The notes beneath the pieces were generated by a model that saw only the letters and a list, made by a program, of their open reading frames with translations, was not told where the DNA came from and made no database searches. This document shows, one piece after another, positions 11,009 through 18,581 of a stretch of 37,168 nucleotides of DNA (position 1 is its first letter; each line of letters starts with the position of its first letter). A program made the position numbers and the translations under genes. The DNA is taken from positions 23,037 to 60,204 of the forward strand of contig NZ_VLJN01000056.1 in the NCBI RefSeq assembly GCF_007829435.1. Reading direction: 5' to 3'. Origin of the DNA: Cupriavidus gilardii J11 (GTDB lineage Bacteria; Pseudomonadota; Gammaproteobacteria; Burkholderiales; Burkholderiaceae).

Positions 11009-11020
11009 GGGCCTGCTTTT

Positions 11021-11425
11021 ATGAGCGTCGATCATACGGACTTCGAGCGGCTCGCGTCGATTTCGGCCGGTGGGAAAAGCGAAATCGATTGGCGGAATAG
11101 CGTGTCTCGGGCTTACTACGCGGCTTTTCATATTGCGCAACAGCACGTTCATCATTGTCCCGACAATGCACACCTCCAGATGGGGACGCATGCGCGTCTA
11201 AGTGATCGCTTTGCCTCAGAGAAGAGCACTGCGGGCAGGGCGATTTCTTACATACTCGTTGCAATGAAGCGCTCACGCCATTTGGCTGACTACGAGATTA
11301 GTGATCCGTTCACGCAGGATCTCGCGACGAAGCAACTGGCCCAATTACCTTTGCTGCGAGGGCGGTTGCAAGCGTTCTCAGGAAAGTTCGGCGCTCCACC
11401 GCCCGCATTTGGTGCATCGGCCTAA
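11021..11425 (+). CDS. HEPN-domain protein (candidate RNase/toxin partner)
   Basis: This 134-residue protein carries a HEPN-type motif: WRNSVSRAYYAAFHIAQQH (residues 24-42), where Arg30 and His37 form an R-x6-H spacing, and a later RSRHLADYE segment typical of HEPN helices. HEPN domains occur in RNases of toxin-antitoxin and other defence systems and also in non-catalytic nucleotidyltransferase partners. Which applies here cannot be read from sequence. The last 15 residues are Ala/Pro/Gly-rich and probably unstructured. It follows the TPR-like gene by 12 bp in the same atypical-codon region next to tRNA-His. No MNT-type nucleotidyltransferase gene is adjacent, so it is not the familiar MNT-HEPN pair. 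Confidence 0.8.
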   Translation: MSVDHTDFERLASISAGGKSEIDWRNSVSRAYYAAFHIAQQHVHHCPDNAHLQMGTHARLSDRFASEKSTAGRAISYILVAMKRSRHLADYEISDPFTQDLATKQLAQLPLLRGRLQAFSGKFGAPPPAFGASA

Positions 11426-11583
11426 ACAGCCGGAGCTTGCCGATTTGTGCTTCGGTCTTCAGGATGTTCAAGGTCTTGTCCGTTTGAATCGTCCTTTAGG
11501 ATTACCGGGCTACGCGGTGTGCGACGCATCGAGGCGTGATAGCCCAGGGGCGATATGGTCGATGCCGCGCTGCGCATGGACGG

Positions 11584-11847
11584 TCACGGATGCTTCGGAT
11601 CCCACCGGGACTCCAGCCGCACCGACTCCCGGATCGCCTCCAGCGCTTCTTCCTCCGTCTTGTAGGTCCCGGCCAGCCGACGGCTCTTGCCGTCCAGCAC
11701 GTCGGCCTGCAGTGCGCGGGCTGCAGCGGCGTCGGTGCCGCGATGCCAGCAATAGCGCGCGGTCCATGTGCCGTTCTGCAAGCGCTCGGCAACCCAGACG
11801 ACGCGGAAGCCTTCGACCGCGACGCCGAACAACCCTTCTTTTTCCAT
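11584..11847 (-). CDS. Hypothetical protein, small conserved-looking
   Basis: This 87-residue soluble protein starts MEKEGLFGVAVEGFRVVWVAERLQNGTW. I do not recognise a named family. The beta-rich first half and the Lys/Glu helix TYKTEEEALEAIRESVRLESRW look like a compact alpha/beta fold. The ATG at 11847 is preceded by GGAGGT five bases upstream, an excellent ribosome-binding site that decides this start over a longer reading from 12033. GC-rich codons resemble the host core rather than the neighbouring TPR-like/HEPN pair. Confidence 0.75.
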   Translation of the reverse strand: MEKEGLFGVAVEGFRVVWVAERLQNGTWTARYCWHRGTDAAAARALQADVLDGKSRRLAGTYKTEEEALEAIRESVRLESRWDPKHP

Positions 11848-12002
11848 TACTACCTCCAACTGCAACGTCTTCTTGTCGTTTGGGCTCCATATTGCCACTA
11901 CACGCGGCTGGGGCCTATCTCTGCGGCGAAAAGAAGCGATGCTGGAGGTGCCTGGAGGGTGGCGCGCCGGGATTCCGTGCGTCGCGGGTGGCGCTTCGGG
12001 CG

Positions 12003-12029
12003 AAAAAAAAGTCCGCACATGGCGGACTT
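12003..12029 (-). terminator. Minus-strand intrinsic terminator, unit 1 of a similar pair
   Basis: On the minus strand AAGTCCGC pairs with GCGGACTT around a five-base loop and runs straight into eight T. No protein gene is found immediately upstream. A TACAGT hexamer (12073-12068) lies 38 bases before the hairpin, so a very short transcript is conceivable. Confidence 0.75.
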
Positions 12030-12146
12030 CCAAACTCTTGCGATCTCAATGCCCTGAAGGCAACTGCACTGTAGCCGGCATTGCGTGCGGCGACCATTCG
12101 GGTAAACGTATGGCCCCTGGTCGAGCCGGCAGAAAGCCATGACGCG

Positions 12147-12172
12147 AAAAAAAGCCCGCGCAAAGGCGGGCT
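12147..12172 (-). terminator. Minus-strand intrinsic terminator, unit 2 of a similar pair
   Basis: On the minus strand AGCCCGC pairs with GCGGGCT and is followed by seven T. It has the same surroundings as unit 1: a TACACT hexamer (12219-12214) 41 bases upstream, a GCCCT/AGGGC mini-hairpin and TTTGG immediately before the stem. The upstream small gene at 12381-12551 could also end here. Confidence 0.75.
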
Positions 12173-12380
12173 CCAAATCAGTTGAAGAAAGCCCTGTATT
12201 CGAGGGCACGAACAGTGTAGGAACATCGCATTCCGCTTGGCTATCTAGGGGAATCCCTTTCAGGCCGCCTCCTACGCAGGCAAACGCCTTGGCAAGTGGC
12301 CTTGGCGTTACCGTCGCGAGCGATTGCCGGTCCGTGCCACCCGAATTAGAGGACAGCCTCGAATTCAGGCGCCCCTTAGG

Positions 12381-12551
12381 CTAGGCATTCAACTTGACGG
12401 GTTGATCGAGTTCAAGCATCCGGCAGATGGCGGCCATGCTGCCCACCATCGTGCGGCGTTGGGCGCCCTGATAGATGCGAACGCCCTTGGACTGGCGGAA
12501 CGGCGTCGGCTTGACGGGATAGCGGTTGTGGGAGCGATCGGCTTGCAGCAT
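12381..12551 (-). CDS. Small hypothetical protein downstream of lexA
   Basis: This 56-residue basic protein starts MLQADRSHNRYPVKP and ends LELDQPVKLNA. No family is recognised. The ATG at 12551 has an AGAGGT ribosome-binding site five bases upstream. A longer frame from 12659 has no such site and Cys/Arg/Gly-rich filler composition. It lies 114 bp downstream of the lexA stop on the same strand, so it might be read through from the SOS-controlled lexA transcript, though no CTG-N10-CAG box of its own is visible. Confidence 0.6.
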   Translation of the reverse strand: MLQADRSHNRYPVKPTPFRQSKGVRIYQGAQRRTMVGSMAAICRMLELDQPVKLNA

Positions 12552-12665
12552 GGTGACCTCTTCAGTTTGCGCAGACAACAAGCCTCCCCCGACAGCGCCG
12601 CACGGGCATGCGCATCGGTGAAGACGGATGGCGGGACGCCGCGGCGCGGCATCCCACAACGGGGA

Positions 12666-13322
12666 TCAGAATCCGGACTGGCGAATCAGCCCGACGGCGA
12701 TGCCTTCGAGCGAGAATTCCTCGCGGCCGGGGCGCACGATGATGTTCTCGAAATCCGGGTTTTCGGCGATCAGCTCGATGGCGTCGCCGCGGTGCTTTAG
12801 TCGTTTGACGGTGACGTCTTCGCCCAGCCGGGCGACGACGATCTTGCCGTTGGAGGCGTCCTGCGCACGCTTGACGGCAAGCAGGTCGCCGTCGAGGATG
12901 CCGGCGTCACGCATGCTCATGCCGCGTACGCGTAGCAGATAGTCAGGCCGCTCATCGAACACGGACGCGTCGACCTGATATTGGCGATCGATATGTTCGG
13001 CGGCGAGGATGGGGCTGCCCGCTGCGACGCGGCCCACCAGCGGAAGCGACAACTGCATCACGCCGGCCAGCGGCAGCGGGAACTGGTCGGGAAGCTCGGA
13101 ATCGCTGCGCGAGACCTTCAGGCGAATGCCGCGCGAAGCGCCCGGCGTCAGCTCGATCACGCCCTTGCGGGCGAGGGCGCGCAGATGTTCCTCGGCGGCG
13201 TTCGGCGACGAGAACCCGAATTCCGACGCGATCTCGGCGCGGGTAGGGGGAATGCCGGTCTGCCGGATCGTGTTGCGGATCAGGTCGAAGATCTGTTGCT
13301 GCCGCGGTGTCAGGGTCGCCAT
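12666..13322 (-). CDS. lexA: LexA SOS-response repressor
   Basis: This 218-residue repressor-protease controls DNA-damage genes. The N-terminal winged helix (residues 1-65) has the LexA segment [29 protein letters not shown]. The S24-type C-terminal domain has the Ala101-Gly102 self-cleavage site (RVAAGSP), nucleophile Ser136 in GMSM and general-base Lys173 in TVKRLK. The 35- and 37-residue spacings are identical to E. coli LexA. The linker carries an insert relative to E. coli, as in many Burkholderiales. The ATG at 13322 starts [12 protein letters not shown], the family consensus. Two SOS boxes lie upstream, so it autoregulates. It is divergent from the L-asparaginase gene. Confidence 0.98.
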   Translation of the reverse strand: MATLTPRQQQIFDLIRNTIRQTGIPPTRAEIASEFGFSSPNAAEEHLRALARKGVIELTPGASRGIRLKVSRSDSELPDQFPLPLAGVMQLSLPLVGRVAAGSPILAAEHIDRQYQVDASVFDERPDYLLRVRGMSMRDAGILDGDLLAVKRAQDASNGKIVVARLGEDVTVKRLKHRGDAIELIAENPDFENIIVRPGREEFSLEGIAVGLIRQSGF

Positions 13323-13404
13323 GGATCGCCGGTTGTTATGTGCGTATTCGCGTGGTTGTGGACTGGCTTGCTTGTTCTTTGCGTGCCGTGCGCTACGGCG
13401 GGCA

Positions 13405-13420
13405 CTGTACGTTTGAACAG
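13405..13420. promoter_or_regulatory. LexA (SOS) box 1
   Basis: CTGTACGTTTGAACAG matches the CTG-N10-CAG operator. It lies 82 bp upstream of the lexA ATG. Confidence 0.9.
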
Positions 13421-13424
13421 TATG

Positions 13425-13440
13425 CTGTGATTTTATACAG
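13425..13440. promoter_or_regulatory. LexA (SOS) box 2
   Basis: CTGTGATTTTATACAG is a second CTG-N10-CAG operator whose centre is 20 bp from box 1. The two dimers would sit about two helical turns apart on nearly the same face, which suits cooperative autorepression. Confidence 0.9.
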
Positions 13441-13491
13441 TGTGGACGGAAGCGCAAGTGAAATTTTCAACACTGGGATGGGGGCGGCTGT

Positions 13492-13538
13492 GACTGCCCT
13501 CTCCCCCGGCCCCTCTGCCGCATTGCGAGAGAGGGGAG
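13492..13538. repeat. REP-like palindromic element, copy B
   Basis: GACTGCCCTCTCCCCC is followed by a degenerate CCTCTGCCGCATTGCGAGAG core and GGGGAG. It lies between the lexA operators and the asparaginase gene. Confidence 0.75.
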
Positions 13539-13588
13539 TATCAGTGCCGCCTAGTACAATCGCGCCTTCTTTATGGGGGAAGCAGCTC

Positions 13589-14590
13589 ATGACCACCTTG
13601 CCTCGTGTTGTCGTACTTGCCACCGGCGGCACCATCGCCGGCTCGGCTTCCAGCGCCGCCAGCAGCGCGCGATACCAGGCCGCCACGGTTCCGGTGACGG
13701 CATTGCTCGATGCGGTGCCGGCGCTGAAAGACGTCGCCCGCATAGAGGCGGAGCAGGTGGCCCAGGTCGACAGCAAGGACATGTCATTCGCGTTGTGGCA
13801 CAGGCTCGCGGCGCGAGTCCACCATTGGTCGACGCAGCCCGACGTGACGGGCATCGTGATCACCCACGGCACCGACACGCTGGAGGAAACGGGCATGCTG
13901 CTGCATCTGGCCGCGGCGGCCAGCGTACCGGTGGTGTTGACCGCCGCGATGCGGCCCTCGACATCGCTGTCGGCGGATGGGCCGATGAATCTGCTGGACG
14001 CGGTACGCGTGGCCGCGCATCCCGCGGCGGCGGGGAAGGGCGTGCTGGTCGTGGTGAACCAGGAGATCCACGCGGCGCGGGACGCGGTCAAGGCGCATAC
14101 CTGCGCGGTGCAAGCCTTTGTCTCGCCCGTTTCCGGGCCGCTGGGGTTCGTGCAGGATGCGCTGGTGCGTTTCACCCGTGCGCCGTTGCGGCTGCCGGCG
14201 CAGCCGTGGCCGCTGCCGGCCGGTTCGTGGCCCGTGGTGGAAATCGTGGCGAGCTACGCCGAGCCCGGACGCGCGCTGGTGGATGCGCTGGTTGCGTCCG
14301 GTGTGCAGGGCTTGGTGGTGGCGGCGGCCGGCAACGGCTCCATTCATGAAACGCTGGTCGACGCACTCGCCGGCGCCGCGCGCGCCGGCGTGGCGGTGGT
14401 GCGCAGTTCGCGCACGGGCGCGGGCAATGTGCTGGCCCCGGCAAATCCCAATCCGCAGGCGGGCGTATTTGTTACCGCGGGCGACCTTAATCCTTACAAG
14501 GCGCGCGTCGCGCTGCTGCTGGCCCTGGCCGGCGATCCCGCGTTGGTAGCCGATGCAGCGGGGCTGCAGCGGCGGTTTGCCGACATCTGA
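13589..14590 (+). CDS. L-asparaginase (bacterial-type, cytoplasmic)
   Basis: This 333-residue enzyme hydrolyses L-asparagine to aspartate and ammonia. The nucleophile Thr15 is in ATGGTIAG, and the second catalytic set Thr95-Asp96 is in ITHGTDTLEET. AAMRPSTSLSADGPMNLLDAV and DAVKAHT (the catalytic-Lys segment) are present. There is no signal peptide, so despite type II-like motifs the product should stay in the cytoplasm. The ATG at 13589 gives the family N-terminus (TLPRVVVLATGGTIAG). The same frame is open back to 13307, but that covers the SOS boxes. A TACAAT -10-like hexamer lies at 13555-13560. It is divergent from lexA. Confidence 0.95.
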   Translation: MTTLPRVVVLATGGTIAGSASSAASSARYQAATVPVTALLDAVPALKDVARIEAEQVAQVDSKDMSFALWHRLAARVHHWSTQPDVTGIVITHGTDTLEETGMLLHLAAAASVPVVLTAAMRPSTSLSADGPMNLLDAVRVAAHPAAAGKGVLVVVNQEIHAARDAVKAHTCAVQAFVSPVSGPLGFVQDALVRFTRAPLRLPAQPWPLPAGSWPVVEIVASYAEPGRALVDALVASGVQGLVVAAAGNGSIHETLVDALAGAARAGVAVVRSSRTGAGNVLAPANPNPQAGVFVTAGDLNPYKARVALLLALAGDPALVADAAGLQRRFADI

Positions 14591-14611
14591 AGGGAGGGGG
14601 GCACACTCGCC

Positions 14612-14641
14612 TTGCCGCTTTCGCCGGTTTCGGGCTATAAT
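14612..14641 (+). promoter_or_regulatory. Promoter of the rpsF-priB-rpsR-rplI operon
   Basis: TTGCCG (14612-14617), an 18-bp spacer and a perfect TATAAT (14636-14641) lie 66 bases upstream of the rpsF ATG, leaving a leader of about 60 bases. Confidence 0.8.
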
Positions 14642-14707
14642 CGCCGGCTATTTAACCTTGCTGCACCGGACGTGGCGCCCGGGCGGCTTATTCCACAAGG
14701 AGCGTCA

Positions 14708-15082
14708 ATGCGTCATTACGAAATCGTATTCATCGTCCACCCGGACCAGAGCGAGCAGGTTCCGGCCATGATCGAGCGTTACAAGACGCTGGTCACGTCG
14801 CAGAATGGCCAGGTCCATCGCGTGGAAGACTGGGGCCGCCGTCAACTGGCCTACATGATCCAGAAGCTGGCCAAGGCTCACTACGTCTGCATGAACATCG
14901 AATGCGGCAAGGAAACCCTGGCCGAGCTCGAGCATGCGTTCAAGTTCAACGACGCCGTGCTGCGCCACCTGATCGTCCAGACCAAGAAGGCCGAGACCGC
15001 GCCTTCGCCGATGATGAAGGAAGTCCAGCGCGAAGAAGCGCGCAAGGCTTCGCAACAGACCAGCGAAGGCCAGGCCGCCTGA
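14708..15082 (+). CDS. rpsF: 30S ribosomal protein S6
   Basis: This 124-residue S6 protein binds 16S rRNA together with S18 in the platform of the small subunit. It has the family start [25 protein letters not shown], and the conserved [10 protein letters not shown] and F-N-D-AVLRH segments. A charged, probably disordered C-terminal tail is normal for the family. AAGGAG lies six bases upstream of the ATG. The frame is open further upstream, but that would run through the promoter. It is the first gene of a classical operon whose leader often mediates S6/S18 feedback. I did not identify that RNA element here. Confidence 0.99.
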   Translation: MRHYEIVFIVHPDQSEQVPAMIERYKTLVTSQNGQVHRVEDWGRRQLAYMIQKLAKAHYVCMNIECGKETLAELEHAFKFNDAVLRHLIVQTKKAETAPSPMMKEVQREEARKASQQTSEGQAA

Positions 15083-15144
15083 GTGCGGTTTGCTGTCAGC
15101 GGTTCGTTCCGGCATGACCGGAGCGGCAGGCAAGCGGTGGTGCG

Positions 15145-15444
15145 ATGAATCAGCTGAGGCTGCACGCCACCCTGGTCGAGCGCGACATGCTGCGCTATAC
15201 ACCGGCCGGCATCCCCGTCGTCAACTGCATCCTGCAGTACGGCGGCGAGGTGGTCGAGGCGCAGACGCCGCGGCAGGTCGAATTCGCGATCGCCGCGATG
15301 GGTGTCGGCGCGATAGGGCAGAAGCTGGAGCGCACGCCGCTCGGCACGCTGCTCGATTGCGAAGGATTCCTCGCCCGCAAGCACCGCAACAGCAAGGCTC
15401 TCGTCTTTCACATCACTGGATGTAAAGCATTCGTAAAGGATTGA
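15145..15444 (+). CDS. priB: Primosomal replication protein N (PriB)
   Basis: This 99-residue single-stranded-DNA-binding OB-fold protein takes part in the PriA-PriB-DnaT replication-restart primosome. The sequence opens MNQLRLHATLVERDMLRYTPAGIPV and has the beta-barrel pattern with QVEFAIAAMGVGAIGQKLERT. It lies between rpsF and rpsR, its standard position in beta- and gammaproteobacteria. The stop is three bases before the rpsR ATG, so translation is probably coupled. Confidence 0.97.
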   Translation: MNQLRLHATLVERDMLRYTPAGIPVVNCILQYGGEVVEAQTPRQVEFAIAAMGVGAIGQKLERTPLGTLLDCEGFLARKHRNSKALVFHITGCKAFVKD

Positions 15445-15447
15445 ATC

Positions 15448-15726
15448 ATGGCATTCGTCAAACGTGACAACAAGAACAAGAAGCGCTTCCAACAGCAGAA
15501 CCCGCTGTTCAAGCGCAAGCGCTTCTGCCGCTTCACCGTGGCTGGCGTCGAACAGATCGACTACAAGGATCTGGACACGCTGAAGGACTTCATCGGCGAC
15601 AACGGCAAGATCACGCCGGCTCGCCTGACCGGCACCAAGGCGCACTATCAGCGTCAGCTCGACACGGCAATCAAGCGCGCCCGCTTCCTGGCGCTGCTGC
15701 CGTACACCGACCTGCACAAGAACTGA
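15448..15726 (+). CDS. rpsR: 30S ribosomal protein S18
   Basis: This 92-residue basic protein is the S6 partner on the 30S platform. The conserved core [26 protein letters not shown] and the C-terminal [23 protein letters not shown] are complete, and the N-terminus is Lys/Arg/Asn-rich as usual. It starts three bases after priB and is followed by rplI within 28 bp. Confidence 0.99.
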   Translation: MAFVKRDNKNKKRFQQQNPLFKRKRFCRFTVAGVEQIDYKDLDTLKDFIGDNGKITPARLTGTKAHYQRQLDTAIKRARFLALLPYTDLHKN

Positions 15727-15754
15727 TCGCCCGGGTCGCTAAGGAGAAAACACG

Positions 15755-16207
15755 ATGCAAGTCATTCTGCTGGAAAAAGTCGTCAACCTGGGCAACCTGG
15801 GTGACATCGTTCGCGTCAAGGACGGTTACGCCCGTAACTTCCTGATCCCGACCAAGCGCGCCCGCCGCGCCACGCAGACCGCGATCGACGAATTCGAAGC
15901 GAAGCGCGCCGATCTGGAAAAGGCCGCCGCCGAGAAGCTGGCCGCCGCGCAAGCGGAAGGCGAGAAGCTGAACGGCCTGACGGTCCAGATCACGCAGAAG
16001 TCGGGCGTGGACGGCCGCCTGTTCGGCTCGGTCACCAACGCCGACATCGCCGAAGCGCTGGCCGGCCAGGGCTTCAAGCTGGAGAAGTCGCAGATCCGTC
16101 TGCCGAATGGTCCGCTGAAGATGGTTGGCGATTACCCGATCTCGGTGTCGCTGCATACCGACGTGACGGTGGACATTACCGTCTCGGTGCTGGGCGAGCA
16201 CGTCTAA
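15755..16207 (+). CDS. rplI: 50S ribosomal protein L9
   Basis: This 150-residue L9 binds 23S rRNA through its N-terminal domain ([36 protein letters not shown]). A long connecting helix leads to the C-terminal domain ([14 protein letters not shown]...[14 protein letters not shown]). AAGGAG precedes the ATG. It is the last gene of the ribosomal operon and is followed by a strong terminator. Confidence 0.99.
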   Translation: MQVILLEKVVNLGNLGDIVRVKDGYARNFLIPTKRARRATQTAIDEFEAKRADLEKAAAEKLAAAQAEGEKLNGLTVQITQKSGVDGRLFGSVTNADIAEALAGQGFKLEKSQIRLPNGPLKMVGDYPISVSLHTDVTVDITVSVLGEHV

Positions 16208-16255
16208 GCATGCCGGGCAGCCGGTGCGAAGCCGCTTCGCGCTGGTGATCCAGAG

Positions 16256-16298
16256 AAAAGGCAGAAGCCGGGTGCAAGCCCGCGCTTCTGCCTTTTTT
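16256..16298 (+). terminator. Rho-independent terminator of the rpsF operon
   Basis: A long stem, AAAAGGCAGAAGC against GCTTCTGCCTTTT, is capped by an inner CGGG/CCCG pairing and ends in six T. It separates the ribosomal operon from dnaB. Confidence 0.93.
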
Positions 16299-16337
16299 GT
16301 TTGTTTCTCGCTTGTCCGCCGCGACGCCTGCGACCGC

Positions 16338-16343
16338 TATAAT
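16338..16343 (+). promoter_or_regulatory. -10 box of dnaB, almost touching the start codon
   Basis: A perfect TATAAT ends only eight bases before the dnaB ATG, which would put the transcription start at or next to the A of ATG. The best -35-like hexamer (TTGTCC, 16312-16317) is 20 bp away, which is long. Confidence 0.6.
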
Positions 16344-16351
16344 TGCCCCCC

Positions 16352-17743
16352 ATGAACGCGCCCGTCGCCGATCCCCAACTCGACAACCTCAAGGTCCCGC
16401 CGCATTCCATCGAAGCCGAGCAATCGGTCCTCGGCGGCTTGCTGCTGGACAACTCCGCCTGGGACCGCATTGCCGATTTCCTGTCCCAGGCCGACTTCTA
16501 CCGCTTCGATCACCGGATGATCTTCCAGTGCATCGCCCGGTTGATCTCGGACACCAAGCCGGCCGACGTCGTCACCGTCTACGAGATGCTGCAGGTCGCC
16601 GGCAAGGCGGAGGAAGTCGGTGGCCTTGCCTATCTGAACTCGCTGGCGCAGAACACCCCCAGCGCGGCCAATATCCGGCGCTATGCGGAAATCGTCCGCG
16701 AGCGCTCGGTGCTGCGCAAGCTGGTTACCGTCGCCGACGAGATCGCGACCTCGGCGTTCGCGCCGAAGGGGCGCGAGGTCCGCGAGCTGCTGGACGAGGC
16801 CGAATCGAAGGTCTTCGCGATCGCGGAGGAGGGCGCCCGTGGCCAGAAGGGCTTCCAGGAAATCCAGCCGTTGCTGACCCAGGTGGTCGAACGTATCGAC
16901 GAGCTGTATCACCGCGATGCGACCACCGACGTTACCGGCGTGCCGACGGGCTTTATCGACCTGGACCGCATGACGAGCGGCATGCAGCCGGGCGACCTGA
17001 TCATCGTCGCTGGCCGTCCGTCGATGGGCAAGACCGCGTTCTCGCTGAATATCGGCGAGCACGTGGCGGTGGAGCAGGGCCTGCCGGTGGCCGTGTTCTC
17101 GATGGAAATGGCGGGCACCCAGCTGGCGATGCGTATGCTGGGCTCGGTGGGACGGCTGGACCAGCACCGGCTGCGCACCGGCCGCCTGCTGGACGAGGAC
17201 TGGCCGCGCCTGACCCATGCGATCCAGCGCATGAACGATGCGCAGCTGTTCATCGATGAGACGCCCGCGCTGAACCCGATGGAACTGCGCGCGCGCTCAC
17301 GCCGGCTGGCCAGGCAATGCGGCCAGCTTGGCCTGATCATCATCGACTACCTTCAGCTGATGTCGGGCTCGGGCGGCGGTGAGAACCGCGCCACCGAGAT
17401 CTCGGAGATCTCGCGTTCGCTCAAGGGGCTGGCCAAGGAGCTGAATTGCCCGGTGATCGCGCTGTCGCAGCTGAACCGCAGCCTGGAGCAGCGACCGAAC
17501 AAGCGTCCGGTGATGTCAGATCTTCGCGAATCGGGCGCCATCGAACAGGATGCCGACGTGATCCTGTTCATCTATCGCGACGAGGTCTATAACCCGGATT
17601 CGCAGGACAAGGGCACCGCCGAAATCATCATCGGCAAGCAGCGTAACGGTCCGATCGGCACGGTGCGCCTGACCTTCCTCGGCCAGTTCACGAAGTTCGA
17701 CAACTTCAGTGGCGGGCCGGCCTTCTTCGATAACGACACCTGA
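16352..17743 (+). CDS. dnaB: Replicative DNA helicase DnaB
   Basis: This 463-residue hexameric 5'-3' helicase works at the replication fork. The N-terminal helical domain has PPHSIEAEQSVLGGLLLDN. The RecA-like domain has Walker A GRPSMGKT (221-228), the MEM(A)G arginine-region helix, Walker B LIIIDYLQLM and the motif ALSQLNRSLEQRPNKRPVMSDLRESGAIEQDADVI split over its C-terminal half. No intein or insertion is present. The ATG at 16352 gives the standard N-terminus but has no ribosome-binding site, and a TATAAT box ends eight bases before it. Confidence 0.98.
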   Translation: MNAPVADPQLDNLKVPPHSIEAEQSVLGGLLLDNSAWDRIADFLSQADFYRFDHRMIFQCIARLISDTKPADVVTVYEMLQVAGKAEEVGGLAYLNSLAQNTPSAANIRRYAEIVRERSVLRKLVTVADEIATSAFAPKGREVRELLDEAESKVFAIAEEGARGQKGFQEIQPLLTQVVERIDELYHRDATTDVTGVPTGFIDLDRMTSGMQPGDLIIVAGRPSMGKTAFSLNIGEHVAVEQGLPVAVFSMEMAGTQLAMRMLGSVGRLDQHRLRTGRLLDEDWPRLTHAIQRMNDAQLFIDETPALNPMELRARSRRLARQCGQLGLIIIDYLQLMSGSGGGENRATEISEISRSLKGLAKELNCPVIALSQLNRSLEQRPNKRPVMSDLRESGAIEQDADVILFIYRDEVYNPDSQDKGTAEIIIGKQRNGPIGTVRLTFLGQFTKFDNFSGGPAFFDNDT

Positions 17744-17933
17744 GCCTTTCGAAAGCGTGCGACGGCTGGGCGATTGTTCGCGCGTCACCGCCCAAACGGC
17801 CGCCGCGGGCCGTGCCAGCCTGTAGAATATGGCTTTTCCGTGACAGTCACACGGCGTGTGGCTGTCACCCATTTCGTCTTCGTCATCTCCCCCAACAAGA
17901 CAGCGCGCGCCGCGCTGCGACAAGGAACCGTCC

Positions 17934-18560
17934 ATGTTCGGCCGATTCATGCCCACCGAGGGCAAGTTCTTCGAATACTTCAACCAGCATGCCGATTGCG
18001 CGGTCACCGCTTCGCGCGAACTGGAAACGCTGATCAACGATCTGGCCAACGCCGAAGTGCATGCACGCAAGGTGCAGGCGACCGAGAAAAAGGCGGATCG
18101 CATCACGCACGACACCATCGACCTGCTGCACAAGACCTTCATCACCCCGCTGGACCGTGACGAGATCCACAAGCTGATCACCACCATGGACGACATCCTC
18201 GACCTGATGGAGGATGTGGCCGAAACCATCACGCTGTACGACGTCACCACGTTGAACGATGAGGCCCGCAAACTGGCCGTGATCTGCGTGCAGTGCTGCG
18301 AGCTGGTCAAGATCGCGGTCGGCCTGCTCGAGGACATGGGCAATGCCAGCGCCATCCTGAAAACGGCGCAGCAGATCGACCAGCTGGAGTCCGAGGCCGA
18401 CCGGATCATGCGTTCGGCGATCTCGCGGCTGTTCCGCGACGAGACCGACGTCAAGAGCCTGATCAAGATGAAGGCCATCTTCGAGCAGCTCGAGACCATC
18501 ACCGACAAGTGCGAGGACGTGGCCAACATCATCGAAGGCATCGTCCTCGAGAACGCTTAA
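17934..18560 (+). CDS. DUF47/PhoU-like phosphate transport regulator
   Basis: This 208-residue all-helical protein is of the DUF47 family (PhoU-like), usually encoded next to Pit-type phosphate permeases and thought to regulate them. Family features include the opening MFGRFMPTEGKFFEYFNQHA, EKKADRITHDTIDLLHKTFITPLDRDEI and the repeat-like acidic EDVAETI and EDVANIIEGI segments that could bind metal. AAGGA lies upstream of the ATG. The pit gene starts 21 bases after its stop, so the pair is an operon. TAGAAT at 17823-17828 is a possible -10. Confidence 0.94.
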   Translation: MFGRFMPTEGKFFEYFNQHADCAVTASRELETLINDLANAEVHARKVQATEKKADRITHDTIDLLHKTFITPLDRDEIHKLITTMDDILDLMEDVAETITLYDVTTLNDEARKLAVICVQCCELVKIAVGLLEDMGNASAILKTAQQIDQLESEADRIMRSAISRLFRDETDVKSLIKMKAIFEQLETITDKCEDVANIIEGIVLENA

Positions 18561-18581
18561 GGCGCGCGACCGGAACTCCGC

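Larger units (their letters stand above)
11848..12380. other. Intergenic stretch with no supported protein gene
   Basis: About 530 bases lie between two minus-strand small genes. No open frame here has both a start with a ribosome-binding site and protein-like composition. The stretch holds two similar minus-strand hairpin terminators (12003-12029 and 12147-12172), each with a promoter-like hexamer about 40 bases upstream. Confidence 0.6.

Noticed and set aside
9926-12600. A genomic island with att sites at tRNA-His
   Set aside because: No integrase gene and no second copy of the tRNA 3' end were found, so a classical att-bounded island is not supported. Only the atypical codon use and the remnant remain.
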